DNA of 58,670 bases, from positions 1 through 58,670 of the forward strand of contig NZ_JMCL01000104.1 of the NCBI RefSeq assembly GCF_000690905.1, written 5' to 3'. Position 1 is the stretch's first letter; the number at the start of each line of letters is the position of its first letter. Positions 48,321 through 57,376 of the stretch are shown piece by piece. This DNA is from Pseudomonas sp. Ant30-3 (lineage in GTDB: Bacteria > Pseudomonadota > Gammaproteobacteria > Pseudomonadales > Pseudomonadaceae). A program made the position numbers and the translations under genes. The notes below the pieces were generated by a model. It did not search any database. It saw only the letters and a list, made by a program, of their open reading frames with translations, and was not told where the DNA came from.

Positions 48321-48872
48321 ATGAAATTTTGCAGTCAGTGCGGCAAACCGGTGACCCAGCGCATTCCAGAAGGCGATTCACGCCTGCGATTTGTTTGCGA
48401 CAGCTGTCAGACCATTCATTACCAGAACCCCAACATCGTGGCCGGTTGCGTGCCGACGTGGGGCAGCAAGGTGTTGCTGTGTCGCCGCGCGATCGAGCCG
48501 CGACTCGGCTACTGGACGCTGCCGGCCGGCTTCATGGAAAACGGCGAAACCATCGAGCAGGCAGCCGTCCGCGAGACGGCGGAAGAAGCCTGCGCGCGGG
48601 TGCGTGATTTGAATATCTATACATTGATCGACGTGCCGCACATCAGTCAGGTGCACGTTTTTTTTCGCGCCGAACTGGTTGACCTGGATTTTGCTGCCGG
48701 CCCCGAAAGTCTCGAAGTGGCTTTGTTTGAGGAAACCGACATCCCTTGGTCCGAGCTGGCTTTCCGCACGGTGGGCCGTACTTTAGAATGCTTCTTCGCC
48801 GATCGGCGCAATGAGGTCTATCCCGTGCGTTCGGAGTCGATTCCACCACTGGTGCAATCCGCCCTGACTTGA
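48321..48872 (+). CDS. NUDIX hydrolase with N-terminal zinc ribbon
   Basis: The 183-residue protein starts MKFCSQCGKPVTQ with a Cys4 zinc ribbon (CSQCGK and CDSCQ) and follows with a NUDIX domain (box GFMENGETIEQAAVRETAEE ending A, about 71-92). The pattern resembles NudC-like or ADP-ribose-type hydrolases, so the nucleotide substrate is uncertain. ATG 48321 is preferred, since earlier in-frame starts lack family resemblance. Confidence 0.88.
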   Translation: MKFCSQCGKPVTQRIPEGDSRLRFVCDSCQTIHYQNPNIVAGCVPTWGSKVLLCRRAIEPRLGYWTLPAGFMENGETIEQAAVRETAEEACARVRDLNIYTLIDVPHISQVHVFFRAELVDLDFAAGPESLEVALFEETDIPWSELAFRTVGRTLECFFADRRNEVYPVRSESIPPLVQSALT

Positions 48873-48955
48873 TTCGCACTCTGCGCAGACGTGGCAAGAT
48901 CGCAGCCTGCAGCAGCTCCTACAAACATCGCGACACTCTTTGGGATACCGTTTTG

Positions 48956-49462
48956 ATGCGCTGGTTGCTTGCCTTTTTTTGCCTGTCGTTGGTTGCAGTG
49001 TCCCAAGCGTCCCCCGTGGGAACCTATGACGGCAAAGTCATCGAGAAAGTCCTGGTTCTCAAATCCGCCCACCAGTTGCAATTGATCAACGACGGCAAGG
49101 CACTCAAGACCTATCGCATCTCCCTGGGCAAAGGCGCGAAGAAAGGCCCGAAACTGATAGAAGGCGACAAACGCACCCCGGAGGGGTTTTATTGGCTGGA
49201 CTGGCGCAAGACCAGCGACAAATTCAACCTTTCGATGCACATTTCCTATCCGAACATCAGCGATGCCGCGCGAGCCCGCCGTGAGGGCGTTGAGCCGGGC
49301 GGCATGATCATGATCCATGGCACTCCGCATTCAGAGGAAAACCCCGAAGACCTGTTCCATACCCTGGACTGGACTGACGGCTGCGTCGCCATGCGCAATG
49401 TCGACATGCGCGAAGTGTGGGATCTGGTGCCAGACGGCACGATGATCGAGATTCGCCCGTAG
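48956..49462 (+). CDS. L,D-transpeptidase (YkuD domain), exported
   Basis: The 168-residue product has a signal peptide (MRWLLAFFCLSLVAVSQASP) and a YkuD domain with the catalytic motif HGTP and DGCVAMRN (nucleophile Cys about 143). Such enzymes cross-link peptidoglycan or attach proteins to it in the periplasm. The longer in-frame start at 48869 would bury the signal peptide. Confidence 0.9.
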   Translation: MRWLLAFFCLSLVAVSQASPVGTYDGKVIEKVLVLKSAHQLQLINDGKALKTYRISLGKGAKKGPKLIEGDKRTPEGFYWLDWRKTSDKFNLSMHISYPNISDAARARREGVEPGGMIMIHGTPHSEENPEDLFHTLDWTDGCVAMRNVDMREVWDLVPDGTMIEIRP

Positions 49463-49490
49463 GCCTGAATGTCTGGCGCCGTGCAGACCG

Positions 49491-49570
49491 CCTTCGCGAG
49501 CAAGCCCGCTCCCACATTTGATCGGTATACGACAGAACAAATGTCAGAGCAGGCTTGCTCGCGAAAGAGG
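49491..49570. repeat. REP doublet after the L,D-transpeptidase gene
   Basis: Inverted arms CCTTCGCGAGCAAGCCCGCT (49491-49520) and the counterpart 49540-49570 (GCAGGCTTGCTCGCGAAAG) belong to the GCTCGCGA-type family. They lie just before a bidirectional terminator. Confidence 0.87.
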
Positions 49571-49599
49571 CCCTGAGAGATAACGCCGCACCGGGCAAT

Positions 49600-49632
49600 A
49601 AAAAACCCGCTGATCTGCATCAGCGGGTTTTT
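49600..49632. terminator. Bidirectional terminator between convergent genes
   Basis: AAAAAACCCGCTGAT pairs with ATCAGCGGGTTTTT around a CTGC loop, with T-runs on both strands. It lies between the L,D-transpeptidase gene and the yqfO-like gene, which converge here. Confidence 0.93.
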
Positions 49633-49651
49633 CATTTCAGCGACCGGAGAC

Positions 49652-49963
49652 CTAGAACTCCTCCAACCGCACCACTTCATAAGCCGGTGTTTCGTAAGGG
49701 TGGCTGAGTTTCAGCGCGGCTACTGCGGCCACAATCAACTCGTCTGCCACTACCAGCTCAACCTTCCATTCCTCAACCTGCTCGACCTGCCCCGCTTCAC
49801 CGATAAAGGGCTGACTGCCCTCCAGCGGACGAAACTGGCCTTGGCCCAGCACTTGCCACGCACAGTGATCGTAAGCGCCGATCCGACCGCCACCGGCGGC
49901 GAATACGGCACTCTTGACACCGTCGACGTGACTGTCAGGAACAAAAAAACTCAGCTTGTACAC
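49652..49963 (-). CDS. YqfO/NIF3-domain small protein
   Basis: The 103-residue protein begins VYKLSFFVPDSHVDGVK (GTG at 49963, five bases after the purL stop) and matches the C-terminal NIF3/YqfO half found alone in many pseudomonads. The conserved SHPYETPAYEV motif lies near the C-terminus. Its biochemical role is unknown. Close spacing suggests co-transcription with purL. Longer in-frame starts lie inside purL and are rejected. Confidence 0.85.
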   Translation of the reverse strand: MYKLSFFVPDSHVDGVKSAVFAAGGGRIGAYDHCAWQVLGQGQFRPLEGSQPFIGEAGQVEQVEEWKVELVVADELIVAAVAALKLSHPYETPAYEVVRLEEF

Positions 49964-49968
49964 AGTAC

Positions 49969-52900
49969 TTAGTTCACCCACACGCGAGCGTTGCGGAACA
50001 TGCGCATCCATGGCGCGTCTTCGTTCCAGTCTTCCGAACGCCACGAGTTCTGCACGGCGCGGAACACGCGCTCCGGGTGCGGCATCATGATCGTCACGCG
50101 ACCGTCGCGGCTGGTCAGCCCGGTGATCCCGCGCGGCGAGCCATTCGGGTTGGCCGGGTAGCTTTCGGTGACCTTGCCGTGGTTATCGACGAAACGCATT
50201 GCCACGCAACCGGACAGATCGGCTTCGAGCAAGGCTTCTTCGCTGGAGAACTCGGCATGCCCCTCGCCGTGAGCGATGGCGATCGGCATACGCGAACCGG
50301 CCATGCCCTGCAGGAAGATCGAGTTCGACTCCTGAACCTGAACCATCGCCACGCGCGCTTCGAACTGCTCGGAACGGTTGCGCACGAAGTGTGGCCAGAA
50401 CTCGCTGCCAGGGATCAGTTCATGCAGGTTGGACATCATCTGGCAACCGTTGCACACGCCAAGCGTGAAGCTGTCGGTGCGCTCGAAGAAACCCTGGAAC
50501 GCATCGCGAGCACGGCTGTTGAACAGTGCGGACTTGGCCCAGCCTTCGCCGGCACCCAGTACGTCGCCGTAGGAGAAACCGCCGCAAGCCACCAGACCTT
50601 TGAACTCGTTCAGGTCGACACGGCCGGCCAGAATGTCGCTCATGTGCACGTCGATCGCGTTGAAACCGGCGCGGTCAAACGCAGCTGCCATCTCCACCTG
50701 ACCGTTGACGCCCTGCTCACGCAGCACCGCCACCTGTGGGCGGATGCCTTTCTTGATGTAGGGCGCCGCGACATCCTGATTGACGTCGTAGCTCAGCTTG
50801 ACGCTCAGGCCCGGGTTGTCTTCTTCCAGCAACACGTCGAACTCTTGCTCGGCGCAATCGGCGTTGTCACGCAGACGCTGGATCTGGTAGCTGGTCTCCG
50901 ACCACTGACGTTGCAGCAGACGACGCTGACCTTCGAACACCGTGTCACCGTTGAAGGTGATGTTGATCTGGCCGTTGTTCATTGGCTGACCGATCACCGA
51001 CACGCAATCGCCCAGACCGGCAGCGCTAAATTGCGCGAGGATGTCCGGGGTAGCGTCCTGGCGAACCTGGATGACCGCGCCCAGCTCTTCGTTGAACAGG
51101 ATCGCCGCGATGTCGGCAGAGGTTTCCGCAAGACCGTCGAGGTTCAGGCTCAGACCGCAGTGGCCGGCGAACGCCATTTCCACGGTGCTGGTCAGCAGAC
51201 CACCATCGGAACGGTCGTGGTAGGCCAGCAGATGACCGTCGGCGTTGAGGCCCTGGATTACCGCGAAGAAGGCTTTGAGGTCTTCGGCATCATCGACGTC
51301 CGGCGCTTGCGAGCCGAGCTTGCCATGAACCTGGGCCAGGATCGAGGCGCCCATGCGGTTCTGCCCACGGCCCAGATCGATCAGGATCAGGTCAGTGGTG
51401 CCTTTGTCCATGCGCAGTTCCGGGGTCAGGGTCTGACGGATGTCAGCCACTGGCGCGAAACCGGTCACGATCAGCGACATCGGCGACGTCACGGTTTTGT
51501 CGACGCCTTCGTCGTTCCAGCGTGTGGCCATGGACATGGAGTCCTTGCCCACTGGAATGGTGATGCCCAGCTCAGGGCACAATTCCATCCCGACCGCTTT
51601 CACGGTGTCGTACAGACGCGCGTCTTCACCCGGGTGGCCGGCCGCGGACATCCAATTCGCCGACAGCTTGATGTCGGAGATCTTGTTGATGCGCGACGCG
51701 GCGATGTTGGTGAGGGTTTCGCCGATGGCCATGCGGCCCGACGCCGGAGCGTCCAGCAGCGCCAGCGGAGTACGCTCGCCCATGGCCATGGCTTCACCGG
51801 TGTAGACGTCGAAGCTGGTGGCGGTGACGGCAACGTCGGCCACCGGCACTTGCCATGGGCCGACCATCTGATCACGGGCCACGAGGCCGGTGATGGTGCG
51901 GTCGCCGATGGTGATCAGGAAGCTTTTGCTTGCCACGGCCGGGTGATGCAGGACGCGTTCGACGCAGTCTGCGATGTCCAGCGTCGACGGATCGAAATCG
52001 TCGCCCAGTTCGTTTTCGCGAACGGCCGAACGGTGCATGCGCGGGGCTTTGCCCAGCAGCACTTCCAGCGGCATGTCCACCGGGCTGTTGCCGAAGTGGC
52101 TATCTGTAACAGTAAGCTGCGGCTCGGCGGTGGCTTCACCCACAACCGCAAATGGGCAACGCTCACGTTCGCAGATCGCCTGGAAGCGTTCGAAATCCGC
52201 CGGACCCACCGCCAGAACGTAGCGTTCCTGGGATTCGTTGCTCCAGATTTCGTGCGGGGCCATGCCCGGCTCGTCGTTTGGAATGTTGCGCAGTTCGAAG
52301 CGGCCACCGCGGTTGCCGTCGTTGACCAGTTCCGGGAAGGCGTTGGACAGACCGCCCGCACCTACGTCGTGGATGAAGCTGATCGGGTTCTTGTCACCCA
52401 GTTGCCAGCAACGGTCGATGACTTCCTGGCAGCGACGTTCCATCTCCGGGTTTTCGCGTTGCACCGAAGCGAAATCGAGGTCGGCCGAGCTGGTGCCGGT
52501 GGCCATCGAGGACGCTGCACCGCCACCCAGACCGATCAGCATCGCCGGGCCGCCGAGCACGATCAGCTTGGAGCCGACAGTGATCTCGCCTTTCTGGACG
52601 TGTTCGGCACGGATGTTACCCATGCCACCGGCCAACATGATCGGCTTGTGGTAGCCGCGAACTTCGTCACCACGCGGAGTGGTGATCGATTGCTCGAAGG
52701 TACGGAAATAACCGGTCAGGGCCGGACGCCCGAATTCGTTGTTGAACGCGGCACCGCCCAGCGGGCCTTCGATCATGATGTCCAGGGCGGTAACGATGCG
52801 CTCGGGCTTGCCGTACGGCACTTCCCACGGCTGTTCAAAACCGGGGATCTGCAGGTTCGATACGGTGAAACCGGTGAGGCCAGCCTTGGGCTTGGCACCG

Positions 52901-53865
52901 CGACCGGTCGCGCCTTCGTCGCGAATCTCGCCGCCACTGCCGGTCGATGCGCCAGGGAACGGGGCAATCGCGGTCGGGTGGTTGTGGGTTTCAACCTTCA
53001 TCAGGATGTGCACCGGCTCCTGCACCGCGCCGTACTGGCGGGTTTCCGGGTCCGGGAAGAAACGGCCGGCGACGTTACCGACGATCACCGAGGCGTTGTC
53101 CTTATACGCCGACAAAACGCCTTCGCTGTGCATCTGGTAAGTATTTTTGATCATGCCGAACAGGCTTTTTTCCTGACTCTGACCGTCAATATCCCAACTG
53201 GCGTTGAAGATCTTGTGACGGCAGTGCTCGGAGTTGGCCTGGGCGAACATCATCAGTTCGATGTCGTGCGGGTTGCGCTTCAAGCCGATGAAGGCGTTGA
53301 CCAGGTAGTCGATTTCGTCTTCAGCGAGCGCAAGGCCCAGCTCGGTGTTGGCTGTTTCCAGCGCAGCACGGCCGCCACCCAGCACATCAATCGCGGTCAG
53401 TGGCTTCGGTTCGGCATGGCTAAACAGGCCTGCGGCCTGTTCGAGGTTGTCGAGGACAATCTGGGTCATGCGGTCGTGCAGAGCAGCCGAGATCAACTGC
53501 GCGTCGGCGTCGCTGAACTGGCCCGCCACGTAGAACGCGATGCCGCGTTCCAGGCGCTGGATCTTGCTCAGGCCGCAGTTGCGTGCGATGTCGCTGGCTT
53601 TACTGGACCATGGCGAGATGGTGCCGAAACGCGGCAACACCAGGAACAGACGGCCGGTGGGTTCTTGTACCGGGACAGTCGGGCCGTACTTCAGAAGGCG
53701 CGCGAGCACCTGCTGTTCATCGCCGGTCAGGACGCCGGTAACCTCGGCGAAGTGAGCGAATTCAGCGTACAGGCCACTGACAGCCGGGACCTTCTGGCTC
53801 AGTTGCTCAAGGAGTTTGCTGTGGCGAAAGGCAGAAAGGGCAGGAGCGCCGCGCAGGATCAACAT
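49969..53865 (-). CDS. purL: Phosphoribosylformylglycinamidine synthase (large single-chain PurL)
   Basis: PurL converts FGAR, ATP and glutamine to FGAM in purine synthesis. The 1298-residue single-chain form has an N-terminal PurS-like domain (about 1-150), two AIRS-type synthase halves (EPVHILMKVETHNHPTAIAPFPGASTGSGGE at about 275-305 and a second half around 600-1000), and a C-terminal class I glutamine amidotransferase with Cys about 1138 in FTLGVCNGCQMM and His/Glu in MMPHPERVFR. A 1280-codon antisense frame crosses it, but this is shadow. Confidence 0.97.
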   Translation of the reverse strand: MLILRGAPALSAFRHSKLLEQLSQKVPAVSGLYAEFAHFAEVTGVLTGDEQQVLARLLKYGPTVPVQEPTGRLFLVLPRFGTISPWSSKASDIARNCGLSKIQRLERGIAFYVAGQFSDADAQLISAALHDRMTQIVLDNLEQAAGLFSHAEPKPLTAIDVLGGGRAALETANTELGLALAEDEIDYLVNAFIGLKRNPHDIELMMFAQANSEHCRHKIFNASWDIDGQSQEKSLFGMIKNTYQMHSEGVLSAYKDNASVIVGNVAGRFFPDPETRQYGAVQEPVHILMKVETHNHPTAIAPFPGASTGSGGEIRDEGATGRGAKPKAGLTGFTVSNLQIPGFEQPWEVPYGKPERIVTALDIMIEGPLGGAAFNNEFGRPALTGYFRTFEQSITTPRGDEVRGYHKPIMLAGGMGNIRAEHVQKGEITVGSKLIVLGGPAMLIGLGGGAASSMATGTSSADLDFASVQRENPEMERRCQEVIDRCWQLGDKNPISFIHDVGAGGLSNAFPELVNDGNRGGRFELRNIPNDEPGMAPHEIWSNESQERYVLAVGPADFERFQAICERERCPFAVVGEATAEPQLTVTDSHFGNSPVDMPLEVLLGKAPRMHRSAVRENELGDDFDPSTLDIADCVERVLHHPAVASKSFLITIGDRTITGLVARDQMVGPWQVPVADVAVTATSFDVYTGEAMAMGERTPLALLDAPASGRMAIGETLTNIAASRINKISDIKLSANWMSAAGHPGEDARLYDTVKAVGMELCPELGITIPVGKDSMSMATRWNDEGVDKTVTSPMSLIVTGFAPVADIRQTLTPELRMDKGTTDLILIDLGRGQNRMGASILAQVHGKLGSQAPDVDDAEDLKAFFAVIQGLNADGHLLAYHDRSDGGLLTSTVEMAFAGHCGLSLNLDGLAETSADIAAILFNEELGAVIQVRQDATPDILAQFSAAGLGDCVSVIGQPMNNGQINITFNGDTVFEGQRRLLQRQWSETSYQIQRLRDNADCAEQEFDVLLEEDNPGLSVKLSYDVNQDVAAPYIKKGIRPQVAVLREQGVNGQVEMAAAFDRAGFNAIDVHMSDILAGRVDLNEFKGLVACGGFSYGDVLGAGEGWAKSALFNSRARDAFQGFFERTDSFTLGVCNGCQMMSNLHELIPGSEFWPHFVRNRSEQFEARVAMVQVQESNSIFLQGMAGSRMPIAIAHGEGHAEFSSEEALLEADLSGCVAMRFVDNHGKVTESYPANPNGSPRGITGLTSRDGRVTIMMPHPERVFRAVQNSWRSEDWNEDAPWMRMFRNARVWVN

Positions 53866-54139
53866 CTTCGGGACAGCCTCGGGAAGGGGTGTGCTTTGAG
53901 GCCGTGCATTCTAGCCTAAACCGCCCGCGACATCACCCGAAACGCTACGCACGCCAATCCCCGGACGTCGGGCAGGCCAATCGCGCCTTGGAGGAGCACT
54001 TCCGGGCGCTTAATTTTTATGTGACAAATTGCCCCCGGAGCCTATTCCTACGGGCTGCGGGCAAGTTTCTTGCGCTCTAGCAGACAAGCCCTTCGCTGTC
54101 GAGATATGGCGCTCGTTGTCCTTTGCGTATACTGCGCAG

Positions 54140-55600
54140 ATGTTTTCTCCAACGGCTTTGCGTCCGCGGTACGCCAAATGGCTGATCGCAACCGGACTCT
54201 TCCTGGTGCTCGGTGGCTGTGTTGATAAACCCAACACGCTTGAGCGCGTTAAGGAGGATGGCGTGCTGCGGGTGGTTACCCGAAACAGCCCCGCTACCTA
54301 CTTCCAGGATCGCAACGGTGAAACCGGCTTCGAATACGAGCTGGTGAAGCGCTTTGCCGACGATCTGGGGGTCGAGCTCAAGATTGAAACTGCCGACAAC
54401 CTCGACGACCTGTTCAATCAGGTCGGCAAGCCCACCGGCCCGGTGCTGGCGGCTGCCGGCCTGGTCAGCAGCGAAGAACGCAAGAAGCAGGTGCGGTTTT
54501 CCCACTCTTACCTGGAAGTCACCCCGCAGATTATCTATCGCAACGGCCAGTCGCGGCCGACCGATGCGAAGGATCTGGTGGGCAAGAAGATCATGGTGCT
54601 CAAGGGCAGCACTCACGCCGGGCAACTGCTAGCGCTGAAGCAGACGTTTCCCGGCATTGAATACGAAGAATCCGACGCGGTTGAGGTGGTTGACCTGCTG
54701 CGCATGGTGGATGAGGGCCAGATCGACCTGACCCTCGTCGACTCCAACGAAGTGGCGATGAACCAGGTTTATTTCCCGAACGTGCGGGTGGCCTTCGACC
54801 TCGGTGACGCCAGCAATCAGAGCTGGGCGGTAGCCCCCGGCGATGACAACAGCCTGCTCAACGAGATCAACGCGTACCTCGACAAGGTGAAGAAAAACGG
54901 CACCCTTCAACGCCTGAAGGACCGCTACTACGGTCACGTTGACATGCTTGGCTACGTCGGCGCTACTACATTCGCACAGCATCTGCAGCAACGGCTGCCC
55001 AAATACGAGCAGCACTTCAAAAATTACGCGAAGAAGGAAAAAGTCGATTGGCGCCTGTTGGCCGCAGTGGGTTATCAGGAATCGCTGTGGCAGGCCGCGG
55101 TGACGTCTAAAACCGGTGTGCGCGGCTTGATGATGCTGACCCAGAACACCGCGCAGGCCATGGGCGTGTCCAATCGTCTGGACCCCAAGCAAAGCATCAT
55201 GGGCGGCGCCAAGTATCTGGCTTACATGAAAGATCAGCTCGATTCGTCCATTCAGGAACCGGATCGTACGTGGTTCGCTCTGGCAGCCTACAACGTCGGC
55301 AGCGGCCATCTGGATGACGCGCGCAAACTGGCGGCAAAGGAAGGGCTGAACCCGGACAAATGGCTGGACGTGAAGAAAATCCTGCCAAGGCTGTCCGAGA
55401 AGAAATGGTACAGCAAGACCCGCTACGGTTATGCCCGGGGCGGCGAGCCGGTGCATTTCGTGGCGAACATTCGTCGCTACTACGACATTCTCACGTGGGT
55501 GACGCAGCCGCAGCTCGAAGGTGATCAGGTCGCCGAGGGCAACCTGCACGTACCGGCGATCGACAAATCCAAGCCGAATCAGGAAAGCCCGCAGCTCTAG
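54140..55600 (+). CDS. mltF: Membrane-bound lytic murein transglycosylase MltF
   Basis: The 486-residue lipoprotein has a lipobox signal (LFLVLGGC, Cys near residue 21), an N-terminal family 3 solute-binding-like regulatory domain (about 45-265) and a C-terminal goose-lysozyme-type transglycosylase domain (about 290-430). The catalytic Glu about 314 lies in GYQESLWQ, and ALAAYNVGSGHLDDAR is typical of the fold. It cleaves peptidoglycan in the periplasm. ATG 54140 is chosen because it places the signal peptide at the N-terminus. Confidence 0.94.
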   Translation: MFSPTALRPRYAKWLIATGLFLVLGGCVDKPNTLERVKEDGVLRVVTRNSPATYFQDRNGETGFEYELVKRFADDLGVELKIETADNLDDLFNQVGKPTGPVLAAAGLVSSEERKKQVRFSHSYLEVTPQIIYRNGQSRPTDAKDLVGKKIMVLKGSTHAGQLLALKQTFPGIEYEESDAVEVVDLLRMVDEGQIDLTLVDSNEVAMNQVYFPNVRVAFDLGDASNQSWAVAPGDDNSLLNEINAYLDKVKKNGTLQRLKDRYYGHVDMLGYVGATTFAQHLQQRLPKYEQHFKNYAKKEKVDWRLLAAVGYQESLWQAAVTSKTGVRGLMMLTQNTAQAMGVSNRLDPKQSIMGGAKYLAYMKDQLDSSIQEPDRTWFALAAYNVGSGHLDDARKLAAKEGLNPDKWLDVKKILPRLSEKKWYSKTRYGYARGGEPVHFVANIRRYYDILTWVTQPQLEGDQVAEGNLHVPAIDKSKPNQESPQL

Positions 55601-55621
55601 ATTTGCGCGATGTTCGAAGAC

Positions 55622-55714
55622 GCTATCGCCGGCAAGCCAGCTCCTACAAGTTCGGGTCGCTGCGCAGGTCAGGTTTGCAACACGTTTCTGTAGGAGCTGG
55701 CTTGCCGGCGATGG
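55622..55714. repeat. REP doublet between mltF and pdxJ
   Basis: Inverted arms GCTATCGCCGGCAAGCCAGC (55622-55648) and the counterpart 55689-55714 (CTGGCTTGCCGGCGATGG) lie between convergent genes. The CCAGCTCCTACA core marks a different subfamily from the GCTCGCGA type. Confidence 0.88.
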
Positions 55715-55727
55715 GAGCGCCTCGGTC

Positions 55728-56474
55728 TTACCCCTTCAGCGCAGCCGCCAGAATCAGCGCTTTCATTTCCGATACCGCCGACTTGAACCCGACAAACAAC
55801 GCATGCGCCACCAGGGCATGACCGATGTTCAGCTCGTTGATGCCCTTGATCGCTGCGACCGCTTCAACGTTGTGATAGTGCAAACCGTGACCGGCGTTGA
55901 CGATCAAACCCTGCGCCAGACCGAACGCCACGCCATCGGCGACACGCTTGAGTTCTTCGGCGACGTCCGTCGGCGTCTCGGCATCAGCATAACGGCCTGT
56001 GTGCAATTCGATGGCAGGCGCACCGACGCGACGCGACGCTTCGATCTGACGCTCGTCCGCATCAATGAACAGCGATACTTCGCAGCCAATCTTCGCCAGA
56101 CGATCCACCGCCGCCTTGATCCGCGCCTCCTGCCCCGCCACGTCCAGACCGCCTTCGGTGGTCAGCTCCTGACGGGTTTCAGGGACCAGACAAATGTGCG
56201 CCGGGCGGATGCGCTCGGCAAACGCCATCATTTCTTCGGTGACGCCCATTTCAAAGTTCATGCGCGTTTGCAGCACGTCCTTGAGCAGCAGCACATCGCG
56301 TTCCTGAATGTGCCGACGGTCTTCACGCAGGTGCACGGTGATGCCGTCTGCGCCCGCCTCTTCCGCGTCCAGTGCCGCCTTGACCGGATCCGGATACCGT
56401 GTACCCCGGGCCTGACGCAGCGTGGCAACGTGGTCGATGTTCACGCCGAGAAGAATGCGATTGCTGGTGGTCAC
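55728..56474 (-). CDS. pdxJ: Pyridoxine 5'-phosphate synthase
   Basis: PdxJ joins 1-deoxyxylulose 5-phosphate and aminoacetone phosphate to pyridoxine 5'-phosphate. The 248-residue TIM barrel begins TSNRILLGVNIDHVATLRQARG and shows GADGITVHLREDRRHI and VNAGHGLHYHNV. It is downstream of recO in the standard rnc-era-recO-pdxJ order. Confidence 0.97.
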   Translation of the reverse strand: MTTSNRILLGVNIDHVATLRQARGTRYPDPVKAALDAEEAGADGITVHLREDRRHIQERDVLLLKDVLQTRMNFEMGVTEEMMAFAERIRPAHICLVPETRQELTTEGGLDVAGQEARIKAAVDRLAKIGCEVSLFIDADERQIEASRRVGAPAIELHTGRYADAETPTDVAEELKRVADGVAFGLAQGLIVNAGHGLHYHNVEAVAAIKGINELNIGHALVAHALFVGFKSAVSEMKALILAAALKG

Positions 56475-56525
56475 GGAAGCGCTCCTGAAGAGGGGAAAGT
56501 TCGGTGCACAGCATACACAAGGAAT

Positions 56526-57209
56526 TTACGGCTTTCGAAACAACTCTCGGGAAACCAGCGGACGCCCGCCCAAATGCACGGCCAGCGCCTGGCGCATGAG
56601 TCGTTTCGCAGCAGACAGCGCACCCGGTGCCGCCCAGTCAGCCTCAGCCATGGCCAGCAGTTCGGTGCCGTTGAACAGGCCGGGTTGCAGCAGATAGACC
56701 TGCTCCAGACCGGCGTCCACCTGCAATCGGTAGAGACCGTCCGGCGCGATGGGTTCGCCGTGGATGTCGGTGGTCAGCGCAAAGCCATAGCCCAAGTCGT
56801 CCAACAGCCGCCACTCGAAGGAGCGCAACAGCGGCTCCAGCGCACGACCTTCGGCGAGCGCGAGCAGCGTCGCGGCGTAGTGATCGAATACACCGGGGTG
56901 CGGATCTTCGGCGGGCAACAGGCGAATCAGTAGTTCATTGAGGTAGAGGCCGCTGAACAGCGCCTCGCCATTGAGCCAGGTTGAAACGCCGGCGGCCTCC
57001 ATGCGGCCGACGTTCTTAAGTTCGCCGCGTCCGCGAAATTCGACTTCCAGCGGCACGAACGGCCGCGCCAATGTGCCCGCCTTGCCCCGCGCACTGCGCA
57101 ACACCGCCCGCAGCCGACCTTGCGGCGTGAGGAAGTCCACCAAAGCGCTGGTTTCGCGATAAGCGCGCGAGTGCAGGACGTAGGCGGGCTGAGCGATGGG
57201 CTGGGACAT
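56526..57209 (-). CDS. recO: DNA repair protein RecO
   Basis: RecO loads RecA with RecR in the RecFOR pathway. The 227-residue protein has an N-terminal OB domain (AYVLHSRAYRETSALVDFLTPQGRL) and a helical C-terminal domain with LNELLIRLLPAEDPHPGVFDHY. ATG 57209 is preferred to the longer in-frame start at 57299, which overlaps a REP element. It lies between era and pdxJ. Confidence 0.95.
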   Translation of the reverse strand: MSQPIAQPAYVLHSRAYRETSALVDFLTPQGRLRAVLRSARGKAGTLARPFVPLEVEFRGRGELKNVGRMEAAGVSTWLNGEALFSGLYLNELLIRLLPAEDPHPGVFDHYAATLLALAEGRALEPLLRSFEWRLLDDLGYGFALTTDIHGEPIAPDGLYRLQVDAGLEQVYLLQPGLFNGTELLAMAEADWAAPGALSAAKRLMRQALAVHLGGRPLVSRELFRKP

Positions 57210-57255
57210 GGAGTTCTCAATGACGGATCGCGATCTTATAAACACCTGAAACCAA

Positions 57256-57345
57256 TGTGGGAGCGAGCCTGCTCGCGAATGCGGTCCGCCAGTCAACAAT
57301 GATGTTGAATTTCAGGCCCTCATCGCGAGCAAGCCCGCTCCCACA
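57256..57345. repeat. REP doublet between era and recO
   Basis: Inverted arms TGTGGGAGCGAGCCTGCTCG (57256-57282) and 57321-57345 (ATCGCGAGCAAGCCCGCTCC) separate era from recO within the otherwise tight rnc-era-recO-pdxJ cluster. It may lower read-through into recO. Confidence 0.88.
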
Positions 57346-57376
57346 GGGGTTCATCGGTGTAGCAGAAATCCGAGTC

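Noticed and set aside
50077..53919. 1280-codon open frame antisense to purL
   Set aside because: It lies wholly opposite a complete, well-conserved purL and owes its length to high-GC codon structure. Its residue composition (rich in Ala, Arg, His, Gly) is shadow-like and shows no domain pattern.
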